Assembly (NCBI GenBank): GCA_023014335.1 | Contig: JAECYW010000005.1 | Span: 3,286,001-3,350,000 of the forward strand | Length of the DNA stretch: 64,000 nt | Direction: 5' to 3' | From: Galerina marginata | Lineage: Eukaryota > Basidiomycota > Agaricomycetes > Agaricales > Galerinaceae | Translations under genes and position numbers: made by a program | Part shown: piece by piece, positions 23,396 to 33,520 of the stretch | Layout: each line of letters opens with the position of its first letter | How positions within the stretch are numbered: the stretch's first letter is position 1 | Notes under the pieces: generated by a model | What the model saw: the letters and a program-made list of their open reading frames with translations, nothing else | Told to the model about the DNA's origin: nothing | Database searches by the model: none

Positions 23396-25165
23396 CTAGA
23401 ATAAATCGTGATGTCCTTTATGTGAATTAGGACTAGGAAAGACTACAAAATATTCATCCAAGGCCTGTTCGTTCTTCTCATCTGTTCCAGCTGACCAAAA
23501 TTACGATAAGTATTTCTGACGCGGGACATGAATGGAAGAAGCTTACTTTTGCAAACTGTCGATAACTCTCTCCCAGATGCGGTCCTGTGCCACAGGTACG
23601 CAGACTTCTGCCAATCACAAAACCACAGCCTCTCCAGTGAAGGAAATCGACCAACCAGCTGCGCTCGCACTTGCATGTGTTTCGCCTTCACGTCTTGGAA
23701 TGCACCTGCGGTCCAGTCAATAGACAGGGACCGTATTCGTGATGGTAGCGGGAGTTCGACTACTTCATCCAGAAATGTCTTTAGGAAATTAGTCCATGTT
23801 GAATTTGAAGCTTGATTGAAAAGAGAAACATACTTTCGATGTCACACTCTGGAGTCTCATTCGGTCTCCCACTGTATCCAAGGACAAATCTAGCAAATTC
23901 GGCAGCAAAGCGCACAACCTTTCGAGATCCTCAATCTCGATTGACTTGAGTCCGGCGGAAAAAGAGACCACACTTATTATCTGCGCCGAGCACACGGGCA
24001 AAGATAATATTTGCAAACAGACCGAGAAAGGTTCCCCGTCTAATTGGAGAGTGTCAATGTCCAGTCGACGTAAAGGTGGCGGCTTCGAACAGCTACCGAG
24101 GACCATTGGAAGAAGTTCACATGGCCCACGGTACTCCTCCACCTGCAGTGTTGGGAGTAGGAAAGGCTTCAGATCATGAGCGATCTGTTTAGCCACAGCA
24201 CTGGAGACACATCCAAAGAGCGAAAATTGGACGTGCCGGACCGACGGTGCCTTATCCAGTAAGAGCGGCATTCGCATAAGCATTTGCGCTGATTTCACGT
24301 CGACGCCCAGGGTGGTGAGCAAGTGGAACGGTCCCATAGAAGGGATATGCCGGAAAAACTCAGTGGATGTACGAGCTGGAGCGACGCGGATATACTCGAG
24401 GCGGTCTGGATCCAACAGGGCTAACCAACGCGCGACACCTAGCTCTGCTAGTTCTTCTGACTTCGCCATATGCCAGAACCAGAACGCTCGTAAACGTAGT
24501 CTTGGGAGGTTCGCAGTGACAGGCGATATCAAGTTGCAGCCGTGGAGGCGCATTTCTCGCAGGTTGGGTAATTGAGATAACTGTTGCAAGCCAAATGTGT
24601 CGACATCGGTGTAAAACAACAAGATAGATTGGGCATTCGTAAAGCGGAGCAGAAAGTCGTAGAACTTGTGAACCAAAGAATCAATGCGCCCCGACGTTTC
24701 TTCGGTAACAATTTGGGAGTTTTCGTCGAATTTGGCAGACAGCTCAATTTGCTGTACGTGACCCGAGATTGAATCTGAGCTGTAGAATGCCAAACGTTGG
24801 ATTTGATGGTCGACTTGTTCCTGCGAAAGTGGGCACCAATTAGGTCTCGACCAATGTTTTCCTGCACTTCCATGAACGACATAAGGATGATAGACAAGGG
24901 AGCGGTAGATGAGTGGCACTGAGAAAACGCGAAAGGCTCGACACGTTAAGGAAGCATTGATCAGCGTTGTCTCCGGGAGATGCCTATTGTGCTGCGCGAT
25001 GTTGTCGAATATGTTCAACCAAATTTCGTCTGGCACTACGTCGAGCGCAAGGAGTGAGAGGCGCTTCATGTTTGGCCTCTGGTCGCTGACAGTCTTCGGT
25101 CGGAAACCCTGCCAAATGTCATCAAAAATCTCCAGCCAAAAAGTGGGCGTGAGCAAATCAAGCAT
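23396..25165 (-). CDS. F-box protein
   Basis: Three exons (25165-23834, 23778-23547, 23490-23396) joined by GT-AG introns give 552 residues. The F-box lies near residues 40-95: LDVVPDEIWLNIFDNIAQHN followed by LINASLTCRAFRVFSVPLIY, the pattern of Agaricomycete F-box proteins. The rest is Leu-rich with repeated LPNLREMRLHGCN-type segments, a diverged leucine-rich fold for substrate choice. F-box proteins bind Skp1 and bring targets to SCF ubiquitin ligases; this family is large in mushrooms and targets are unknown. The ATG at 25165 is chosen as the first in frame; an ATG further in (MKRLSLLALDVVPDEIW) would also keep the F-box. The N-terminal LTPTFWLEIFDDIWQGF resembles a second partial F-box start. 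Fragments of a paralogue lie downstream. Confidence 0.8.
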
Positions 25166-26649
25166 CGAGTAGGACGGCTGCGATGTATAGAGAACTCTGG
25201 GTGTTGGTGTCTCCCCTGCCTCTGGGAAGAAGACAGGAAATTGCTGATGCGACCGTTGAGGTGTCTGAGTGACTCATTCCTAGACATTTCTCGGCCGTAT
25301 CTCGGCGAAGGATCGACGGACCGCCGGAGTTAGTGACCTTTCCGGGTTTCGAGGCCTCTGCCGCGCTTGATCAATCCAGAGATTAGCAACAACAGGAGTC
25401 CGCCGCGGCGGGCTCCTCACGTTTGATTGGGTGACGGAGCGGAAAAGGCTACAGTAAAACTATATAAAGTATCTAAGTTATGTCCATAAAGTAAAAATAA
25501 AAAAGGGTTGAGGTGGGAGGGCGACGAAAAAGCTGAAGGGTTGAAAGAGGGAAGGCCTATTTTCAACCGCAGAAAAGGTCAGAGTCCAGGTGAATTGGCG
25601 AAGCCAGGGAGAGCCTTACTGTATGATAGTCACGAGAGCCGGGTAATTATTGGCGAAGCCAAAAGATTATAGAGTGACTACATACAGTGTGGCAGGATCA
25701 GATAACGGACATCTAGACCTTAGGGGGGATAACTTACAATAGAATAGTGATTATCCGAGAGGTAGGGTAAGGAGGCGGAGCCTGCAAATAATCACTATTC
25801 TGCATGCAAGAGTCGTCAGCCCATTAGGCAGTGCGAGACTGAAGAAGTGCTTACCGTGTTGCAGGAAGATGGCTGTCGGCGACAAGGAGCAACACGGTCG
25901 CAAATTTTCACAAAATACCCCACGTGCCAATGCTTATCTATCACCGGCATCCGCTAAGTCTATAGCACCGAGTGAAGAATGGCACGTGAAAGCATCGTGA
26001 AGAGACTGAGCGGAGCTCGAGGCGGCGAAGCCGAAATGGAAGGATCGCAGGGCGCAGAGGCCTACGAAAATGCTCCTTACCCTCGGAACCCGCTTTTACG
26101 ACGAGCAGGATATATCGATAATATTCTGCACGAGTAGTCACTGAGTATGGCGAGTATGGGCATTCTCCCTACCGCAGCATAAAGACTGCCAATCGCTACA
26201 AGACCAACAGAACAACACTGCTGGAAATCGAAGCACTGATGAAGTAAAACCCAAAGAATGATCGAGAGTGATAGCCAAGTCGGGGTTTTGGTAGCTCATT
26301 CTCCAACTTTTCGTTCCTGACAGACCTGTCGAACGAAGCAATACCACCAACTTCAAAGCCTCGAAAGCGTTAATGTTGACAGGCGCTGAGGTTAAATAAA
26401 CCAAGTTGTTAGAGTCCAGGTATTTTCAAATTCAAAAGAAGAGCCGCAGAGGCAAATTCAAAAAAAAAAAAAACATTGAAGACGTGTCGTTATCACCTTT
26501 CAGCCGCGTAACGGTTATCTGCCGAAGAAATTTGCATGAGAAATTGGCAAGATAGCATAAGTTAAACATGATAATTATACGTTTGACCCTTATTAGCGAG
26601 TGTCTGAAAAAAAACATTTCACTATGCTAAATAATTGATTACTGTGGAA
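25166..26649. other. Intergenic region with hairpin repeats
   Basis: No supported gene. The first 250 bp should contain the F-box promoter. From 25.58 to 25.80 kb there are two hairpin units described separately. From 25.95 to 26.1 kb another GAGGCGGCGAAGCCG patch occurs. A poly-A tract lies at 26460. Confidence 0.45.
25581..25802. repeat. Two hairpin units with GGCGAAGCC-like loops
   Basis: Unit 1: TTACTGTATGATAGTCAC (25616-25633) pairs with GTGACTACATACAGTG (25674-25689). Unit 2: AGAATAGTGATTAT (25741-25754) pairs exactly with 25788-25801. The interior of unit 1 has GGCGAAGCC, that of unit 2 has GGCGGAGCC, and GGCGAAGCC also occurs at about 25600. They look like small mobile hairpin elements, but no family is recognised. 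Confidence 0.65.
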
Positions 26650-27196
26650 GCCAAAAGTAACGCATGGCCGGCAGATACTCACCAGGCCTCCATGTCGGCG
26701 TGGAACAGGTGGGATAGACGAGGACAAAACGTCCAATTGGCAGTGGAGAAAGCACGGCGGGCGTCCTTTCACTGTGGAGTCGTACTATAACATTTAGACG
26801 TTAGCAAAGAAACAAAAAAAAATGCGAAAGGAGGGAGGACATACGATTGGGATAGAGGTCGGCAGGATAGGCTAGGCCGTAGACGAAAAATCATCAGTGA
26901 TAACTCGATGGAGGTACACTAGGCTCGAACACCAAAAAGTGTAGTCCCGCAAGCGCCAGACCCCCACATGAGAGCAAGAGGTCCGTCATACGAGAGGCGG
27001 TAGCAGTGGATATATAGGAAATGGAGCTTATGGAAGGATTTCCATGTCGGAGATAGCGGCTTTCTCCTCGTCGTGACTGTTGTGCTAATAGCCATTGACG
27101 TTTGGAGAGGGCGACGGCGGTGACGTGGCCAGCGACGTGTTTGCTTGGAATAGGTACAGTCGTAATGAAGGCTTTTCTGAAGTTTAAACGTGACGA

Positions 27197-27400
27197 TATT
27201 GGGAATATTTAGGGGAATTAAAGTAGAATGTAAGATATTATTGTACTGGCTCTTATAGAGCCTTTATATACATGTAAAATACGTATCTACAATGTTCTTG
27301 AGCTATCTAGCGAGACTACTAAGTTGATTACTAATTAAGCGCCCGGATTACTAATACGAATGCTAGTCCTTTCTATCAAGTGCCGGATTGATCTCCAACA
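27197..27400 (-). repeat. LTR (3' in element orientation)
   Basis: 204 bp, starting TATTGGGAAT and ending CTCCAACA on the plus strand; reads identical to the partner at 28519-28722. Confidence 0.95.
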
Positions 27401-27444
27401 CTCCCCCTCAATCCGGCATTCCGGAGAGGCTCCAATAAATCCTG

Positions 27445-27592
27445 TTTTGCCACTAAGGCGCGCACTAAGCGTCATCCAAATTTTCCACTAAGGTTTTCGC
27501 CACTAAGGCATGTCCCACTAAGGTTTCTCCACTAAGGTAAGTATATCCCACTAAGGCTGAATCCACTGAGGTAATTTCCACTGAGGTAATTC
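27445..27592. repeat. CCACTAAGG short repeat cluster
   Basis: About eight irregularly spaced copies of (C)CACTAAGG(Y) or CCACTGAGG between the gag stop and the 3' LTR of the retroelement. On the element's coding strand they read RCCTTAGTGG. They fall in the element's 3' untranslated region. Confidence 0.9.
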
Positions 27593-27593
27593 T

Positions 27594-28418
27594 TCAATAC
27601 GAGATGTCGTTAATTGATGTTCCATATGATGATTTTTCTTTGATGGCTTCTTCGTCGTCATTAATTTTCCTTCCTCCGAGATCTGTATCAAACTTGCAAA
27701 ATGGCGCAATATGCCCGTATCGGTCGCATCGGTAACATTTTTTATCTTTTTCTTGATGTGCTCGGTGGGGTCCGCGACGTCCTCTGGGTCCTTGTCCGTA
27801 TTTATCCCTGCTATGTAAGGCTATTGCTGCATCTACTTCCGTGCTCGGATCGCCCCTTCGGCGTGCTTCTTCTAAAATAGTGCCGGTAACATCAGTGACC
27901 GTTAGATCTCCTTTGGCTGCCATAAGCGAGGCAGCGATATTCGAATATTCGTCGGCTAGATTAAAGATAAGGACATCGGTGATATCTTCGGCGGTTAGTG
28001 TAATTCCGATTCCCTTGAGTTTGGCAGCGAGATCAGTGATGCCGTTTACATAGGCGGCTATCGGCGCCTCGGTGTCATGCTTGAATCCGTAAAATTGCTG
28101 TTTTAGTGAAATACGAGTCGCGCGGCTATTTTTCTCGTAGGCATCCTTGAGAGCTTTCCATGCTTCCGGTCCAGTCTTGCAATCTCGGATGTACATATAT
28201 TGGCTCGAATGGACGGTGAGTCCAATAATTGTTAATCCATCCTCTGCTTTCTTGTCCCAGTCCGATCCATCATCCCCTTTGGGCTTTTCCAATGTTCCTT
28301 CTACTACTTCCCAGCATCCTCTTGCGCGAAGCACTAGACTGACTGCAAATTTCCAGTCGTGATAATTTTCGCCGTTAAGTCGGGGTATTGCCGAGAGGCT
28401 GAAGTATCGTTCCGACAT
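27594..28418 (-). CDS. Copia-type Gag polyprotein
   Basis: Single frame of 274 residues. The N-terminus has LNGENYHDWKFAVSLVLRAR and GPEAWKALKDAYEKNSRATR, the hallmarks of the Ty1/copia Gag (UBN2/Retrotran_gag_2) domain. Near the C-terminus, CYRCDRYGHIAPFC is a CX2CX4HX4C zinc knuckle for RNA packaging. It ends without any Pol domain, a few bases before the CCACTAAGG cluster. The frame is intact, which fits a young element whose Gag may still assemble particles. Confidence 0.92.
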   Translation of the reverse strand: MSERYFSLSAIPRLNGENYHDWKFAVSLVLRARGCWEVVEGTLEKPKGDDGSDWDKKAEDGLTIIGLTVHSSQYMYIRDCKTGPEAWKALKDAYEKNSRATRISLKQQFYGFKHDTEAPIAAYVNGITDLAAKLKGIGITLTAEDITDVLIFNLADEYSNIAASLMAAKGDLTVTDVTGTILEEARRRGDPSTEVDAAIALHSRDKYGQGPRGRRGPHRAHQEKDKKCYRCDRYGHIAPFCKFDTDLGGRKINDDEEAIKEKSSYGTSINDISY

Positions 28419-28505
28419 ACTGACGAGATAAGATAAGGCTGGTGAGAGCGAGATAAGCTGATAAGCAGTGGGCAGTAAAAGCTGTTAGACTTTTTACTGG
28501 TGGCC

Positions 28506-28518
28506 GGGGCCCATAACC
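28506..28518 (-). other. Primer-binding site (half initiator-tRNA type)
   Basis: GGTTATGGGCCCC directly follows the 5' LTR in element orientation and would pair with the anticodon stem-loop of initiator tRNA-Met, the arrangement known for Drosophila copia. Confidence 0.7.
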
Positions 28519-28722
28519 TATTGGGAATATTTAGGGGAATTAAAGTAGAATGTAAGATATTATTGTACTGGCTCTTATAGAGCCTTTATATACATGTAAA
28601 ATACGTATCTACAATGTTCTTGAGCTATCTAGCGAGACTACTAAGTTGATTACTAATTAAGCGCCCGGATTACTAATACGAATGCTAGTCCTTTCTATCA
28701 AGTGCCGGATTGATCTCCAACA
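28519..28722 (-). repeat. LTR (5' in element orientation)
   Basis: 204 bp; reads identical to the LTR at 27197-27400. It is followed by the right-hand GACGA target duplication. Confidence 0.95.
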
Positions 28723-29974
28723 GACGACAACTGCAATCAGATTAGAAGAGGCAAGGATTAAGAGAAGAAGCAAACATACCATCCAAGGGTGGGAGCTCGA
28801 ACCTATCCAACAACTCCGTCGATGATCGCGGTCCACGAAGGCCTGGCTAGATAAGAAGGGGTCAATATTAGCAGAGTTGCGGTGACAATATCTAGGGCCT
28901 TGACGGACGAGATAAGGACACGCTTCATTGAGAGCGTGGAATTTATTCGTCATGATTGCTTCAAGGCTGGAACGTTCATTATCAGTAAGAAAAAAAACTC
29001 GACTCTAAGGTGGCAGGACCAGCTTACCGAGATCTGAGCTGTAAAATGAAGAAGAGGGAAAGGTGACCAATTTAGCATGGAAAATATAGGGTAGATTGAG
29101 TGATCCGGTCAACTCACTAGAGGTCAAATTCAATAGAGAAATGACGCACGGCCACCGAGGCCAGAGGGGGGTATGCTCAGGAGGTACGAGCTGAGAGAAG
29201 ACAGTAAACATCAGTGCTAGAAATTCCGAAAGAACAAAGCAACAAACCTGGCCAGTTGTGCATAAATCTCGACGTACGTGTCGTCGTAAGCACGAGGGAA
29301 TATCTAAAGAACGCAGAGGCTGCGCGAATGGTCAGCGCAACCGGCTCGTCGGGATCGTTGGCGCCTGTTACAGCAACGAGAAAATCGGTAGTCATTTGGC
29401 GTTGGCTGGCTGGTACTTGGCTGAAAAGAAGGAGAGAAAAGAATCAAGATTTAACAATCTGATAGAGTTGAATAAAGATAACCACATACCTCATTTCCGA
29501 GAAACAGTGGTCAGCCTTGGTACAGGTCGTCGAGATATGGCGATCAAGATGGCGTAGGCATTGTCAAACTGTTATAACCAGGGTCATGCTGGGCCACTCG
29601 AAGGTGCCGATCGCGATCCGCAATACACGGGCAAACTCCAGCAAAGTGGTACTTGTATTCAACCCCTTCATGGAACTGTAACCCGCAATTATTAATAAGA
29701 ACACAAAGAAAAAGTCAGTGACCGAAGTACGTACGTGTCCCAAGCACCAACGCAAACCCTCATCGATCATCGCCAACCTCTCCGCAATCAACACGAATTT
29801 TGACACCATTACATGAGTAGCCGTATCTCCAACTGAGGTAAGTACATAAAGATGGTGCTCCAGTGAAGTTGAGAAGTGGATGTCGTCTGGCTGGGCATGC
29901 TTCGAGTAGCTGTAGGAGAGTCAGTCGGTGGTTGGATATGAAATGAGCAGAGACGTTCGCAACCAAGCAGAGAG

Positions 29975-30135
29975 GTTCGCGAATCCTAGAAGACGCGTCT
30001 TGTTAGGCACGACGCGTCGTATGAGCAGGGGCGCGTCCTAGGTATCAGGTGCCTAGGTGCTTACAGTCTTCGGACACTGATGAACTTGAAGCTTCTCGTG
30101 GTTGGGAAAAATTCAGACAACGTCGACGAGCGCAA
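29975..30135 (-). pseudogene. DHTKD1-like 5' fragment, second copy
   Basis: Resembles 10385-10545 of the intact gene: a CTCGT.GT(A/T)..TACGACGC.TC block, then ACTTGAAGCTTCTCGTGGTTG, which matches ACTTGCCGCTTCTCATGGTTG over the start codon. It is short and heavily diverged, and lies between family Y and block R as in the other modules. Confidence 0.65.
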
Positions 30136-30244
30136 CCGAGGCTGAATTTGGGCAAAACGAGTCACGTGTGGTGTCAATCGATATGCACTTAACTGACTGC
30201 CGATGTCGAGTAAATTGTATTCCAAGTCCTTACCTTCATGAGGC

Positions 30245-31850
30245 ATTCTGAAGACGACCGCCTGCTACGGTGCCGGCGATTAATAACCCAAGGGCGAAAC
30301 ACAGGTACTCAAGCTGAATTCTTGAATGCCAATTCCACTGCCTACGAGTCACCTTATGGTTTCGACTTTGGTGCGTAGTCGTAGGTGATTAACAACCTGT
30401 GCAGGCTGCGAGTCGTTAATGCCTCCTTTTTGACGTTACAATCTGGAGCAATCGGCCTCTGGAGTCGGTATGTTATCCCTGTCTGTTTGTTACATGTTCC
30501 CGGAAAATAGAGCGAGCGAGGGGCTCAGGTCTTTGACCTTTCAGGTATTTAAACGCTTGTGTTAACTCGATCTCTCAATCCTGACATTCTTGTCACTCTA
30601 GCGCTGCTTTAGCCACTCTTTTACAGCTGGCTATGGCTTACTGCCGCAATCGATCGATGATCTTCCCCCAATTTCTGCATTTTGAGGCTCAGAAGGTCCA
30701 AGCCCTTATCGCCGGGCAGAGATCGCGACGATGCCACGAGCTGGGTTATTATTGCAGGTTCTTTGGGACTTGCATACACCCAACTCTGGCGTATTCTACA
30801 TCGCCTCAGTCCTGCGCTGCTGTGAATCTGGATATCTGAAGGGCGTTGCACCTTACCCACGGAATCGCTACCAACCGCAGCCCACGTCAAATCCCTCTGA
30901 TTTCCATTCCCTCAATCTCAATCAGCCTCACATTTGATGCACCGATATCGAGTTAGTGGTCAAGGTAATGTAACGATTCCCTGCCTCTACCCGATCTCTA
31001 AAAACCTGCAATCCCTCTGATACTCGTTCCTTTTCCATCCCTAGACGATCGCGCTCGATTCGGAACCGTTGCTTTGAACTCGCGACTGCGTCGTTCTTTC
31101 TGGCTGGGTTTTTCCAGATGGCTACTCAGATTTCGGAGTTGAAGCCTCATCTTTCGAGTGCTGCTGCCCTAATCTGTTACTCGGATCTTTCGAATCCTAG
31201 CCAACAACCAACCCGCAACCGCATCGCTCCAAGAATCCCTCTGGCTTTCTAAATTCTTCGTTCAAGCAAACCGGCGCCGTGGTGCAGTTTGTTCGTCACA
31301 TATTTCGCGAGCCCGAATCGCCAGTCTGAGCTATTTTCTGGCTGGATTCTTTCATGCGTACTCAGAATATGAGCTGGCGCCGTGTATCTATATAGGCAGC
31401 CGTTCTATTCTGGTCCTTGCAAACCAGTATTATCCAGCCAAAAATTGACTCGAACCCGCCCGTATTTCGGATATCCTCCAACTTCAAGTTTCCTCGTGAT
31501 AAAATCTCTGGTTTCCAGCACCGTCGTACACCGTCCGATTCTACCCGCCAGCTTGTTCGATTTGTCCATCCTCGCTGGGTACCAGATATGTACCTAACTT
31601 TCTCTGCGTTTTTTCTCCAATGCATAGGCTCCTTGGCAACCTCGCGTACCATCCTGGCTAGATTTCTTTGTCCAAATACTCAGATATAGGCGCGGAGCGT
31701 GTACTTTAAGTACAGGCTTCCGTCCTACTCTGATGACCTGGTTTTAGAATCTAGCCAAGAGTTTAACTCGACGCAGGAACTACGTAAACGCTCTGCCTTC
31801 AAAGCTTTACCTGTGATAGTCCTCTTGTATTCTACTTTAGTTCTAGTGTA
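30245..31850. repeat. Block R, copy 2
   Basis: Non-coding block collinear with 59845-61440. Shared landmarks include GAGGCATTCTGA(A/C)GAC at the start, GGTATTTAAAC (30544 against 60142), CTTTGGGAC.TG.ATACACCCAACTC, GAGTTGAAGCCTCATCTTTCGAGTGCTGCTG and TGTACTTTAAGTACAGGCT. Homology to the sister module stops at the Harbinger insertion and resumes after it (from 36357). Short frames here are not conserved between copies. Confidence 0.8.
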
Positions 31851-31853
31851 ACT

Positions 31854-31876
31854 GGATGACTTTCCTTAACATTTAG
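31854..31876 (+). repeat. Harbinger left terminal inverted repeat
   Basis: 23 bp beginning GGATGACTTTCC; matches the complement of 36330-36353 except for one extra base in the right copy. Confidence 0.93.
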
Positions 31877-32074
31877 AAACTTCGAACATTGTTTCAAACC
31901 TAGTTCCTACGGAAATTCCCGTTATTTAGAAAGTAGAATAAAGTTCTGCAATCCCTTAACGTCTTTTGTCCATTTGTGATGAAAATAGGAAATCGGACGA
32001 TGCTATTTATGGATGGTGATAAGATCAGATAAGACGACGCTGCCTTGCGCCTTGTGCGTTATCTTCAGACCACG

Positions 32075-33445
32075 ATGGACAACCTCCTCTACACACATCA
32101 ATTTCTTGCTGTGCTCGACGACGAAGCCTGGCAAGAAGAGATGGACACTATCTACAATGCTGCCATTTCAGGTCTTGCGATTTACTTGGAAGCCTCGGAA
32201 AATCGCCGCCGCCGTTCAGCCCGCCGCCGAAGGTTGTACTTGGTACGCAACGAGCTGCTGCCAAACCCACGAATTGGGACACCCTGGCAGCAACTGTACA
32301 ACAGCTCAAGTGATCGTGCATATATAACCACAATGGGGATTGATGTCCAAACCTTCAATTATATCCTTGATTCCGGATTTACCTTTCAATGGAACACCAC
32401 GCCTCTCATTCGTCGCGATAACCCAATGACAGCAGCGCCTCGAATTAACAGTCGGTCTCTTGATGCAGCAGGGGGTTTAGGCTTCATTCTCCACTATTTA
32501 AACTCTACAATGCGTGATGTCAGCTTAATGGAAATCTTTGCACTAATTCCCAGTTCTGTCTCGCGGTACATTGAATTTGGGATTGATATCCTTCTTTCTG
32601 TCCTCCGTGATATGCCCGATGCAGCTGTTGAATGGCCCGAAGGCGATCAATTTCAAGCATACAACGATCTAGTTGTTGCCCGACATCCGCTTTTAACCGG
32701 TGCTTTCGGGACAATGGACGGCCTTAATCTTCCAGTTCAAGAGTCGTCTGATCAGGAGATTGAAAATGCAACCTATAATGGCTGGCTCCATGAGCATTTT
32801 GTCAGTTCAGTGCTCGCTTTTGGTTCAACGGGTACGTTCAGATGCTGAACCTTGATCATATCATCACACTAACTCAAAGGATTCACTCTTTGAATAGGGT
32901 CTATCATTGCCTGTAAACTCAATGCACCTGGCAGTTGGCATGATGCTCGTGTAGCTCGGCCTATTTTTGAAAAATTGCGAACCGAAACACCCGAAGGATA
33001 CTACCTTGTAACCGACACAGCCTTTCCGAGGGGAACCGATCAAATTAAAGGACGAATAAAGGCGCCAATGAAAAGTGGGACACGCCTCCCAGCTGATGAG
33101 AGGGAGCGAGCGAAAGTCAAGGCATTTGATCGACAACTTCTTTCTTATCGACAGACTGCCGAGTGGGGTATGCGCGCGCTTCAAGGCTCATTTGGCCGCC
33201 TTCGGATTCCCCTTAACATCAATCACAAAGACCGATGTGGTGATCTCCTTGAGGTGACGGTTCGATTGTATCAAATCCGCGCTCGTCGAGTGGGTATCAA
33301 CCAAATACGGAGTGTTTATATGCCAGTTTGGCTGGAAGGTGATGACCAGCGTCAAATTTGGGATGATTTTGAAAACATACTTTTTAAAGACCAGAGAAAA
33401 CTTGACCGCGTTTCTCGATACCATTTGATAGAGACAGAAGAGTAG
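32075..33445 (+). CDS. PIF/Harbinger DDE transposase
   Basis: Two exons (32075-32831 and 32898-33445) across a 66 bp intron, 434 residues; the ATG at 32075 (MDNLLYTHQF) opens the protein. It carries the DDE_Tnp_4 catalytic set: first Asp in GAFGTMDGLNLP, second Asp in GYYLVTDTAFP, and the Glu in YRQTAEWGMRALQGSFGRL, with the usual GSWHDARVARPIFEKL between. NATYNGWLHEHFVSSVLAF is the typical segment after the first Asp. It cuts and pastes the element through the terminal inverted repeats with help from the Myb-like partner encoded downstream on the opposite strand. The gene ends 75 bp from the partner's stop, so the two are tail-to-tail. No damage is seen. Confidence 0.92.
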
Positions 33446-33520
33446 ACATAAGTAACATTATTATATTCTCGCTACTTATACAAGACATCTGGGAGGGGAA
33501 AAACTACTTCCGAAAGGTGA

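Larger units (their letters stand above)
27197..28722 (-). mobile_element. Copia-type gag-only retroelement (TR-GAG-like)
   Basis: Two 204 bp direct repeats (27197-27400 and 28519-28722) read as identical and flank a 1.1 kb interior with only a gag gene on the minus strand. GACGA occurs at 27192-27196 and again at 28723-28727, a 5 bp target duplication. On the minus strand the LTR begins TGTTGGAG. Next to the 5' LTR is GGTTATGGGCCCC (28518-28506), the half-tRNA initiator-Met priming site known from Drosophila copia and Ty5. A purine-rich TTGAGGGGGAG abuts the 3' LTR. No protease, integrase or reverse transcriptase is present, so it must borrow them from an autonomous copia relative. Identical LTRs imply a recent insertion. 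Confidence 0.93.
26650..29970 (-). pseudogene. Family Y, longest copy, split by a retroelement
   Basis: Minus-strand exon-like pieces run through this interval. About 29920-29735 reads YSKHAQPDDIHFSTSLEHHL, continues with VSKFVLIAERLAMIDEGLRW and ends at GTACGT. About 29275-29220 reads FPRAYDDTYVEIYAQLAR. About 28850-28785 reads GPRSSTELLDRFELPPLDG. A long frame at about 27190-26920 contains GHVTAVALSKRQWLLAQQS. Several pieces are flanked by plausible GT-AG borders, but stops and frame changes interrupt others (for example after GLGGRASFLY). The gag-only element at 27197-28722 is inserted just after a probable acceptor site. Homologous shorter copies lie at 38.9-39.5, 62.9-63.4 and 63.6 kb, each beside family X or a DHTKD1 fragment. 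I do not recognise the protein; it may be a gene that became a pseudogene or one broken by the insertion. Confidence 0.4.
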
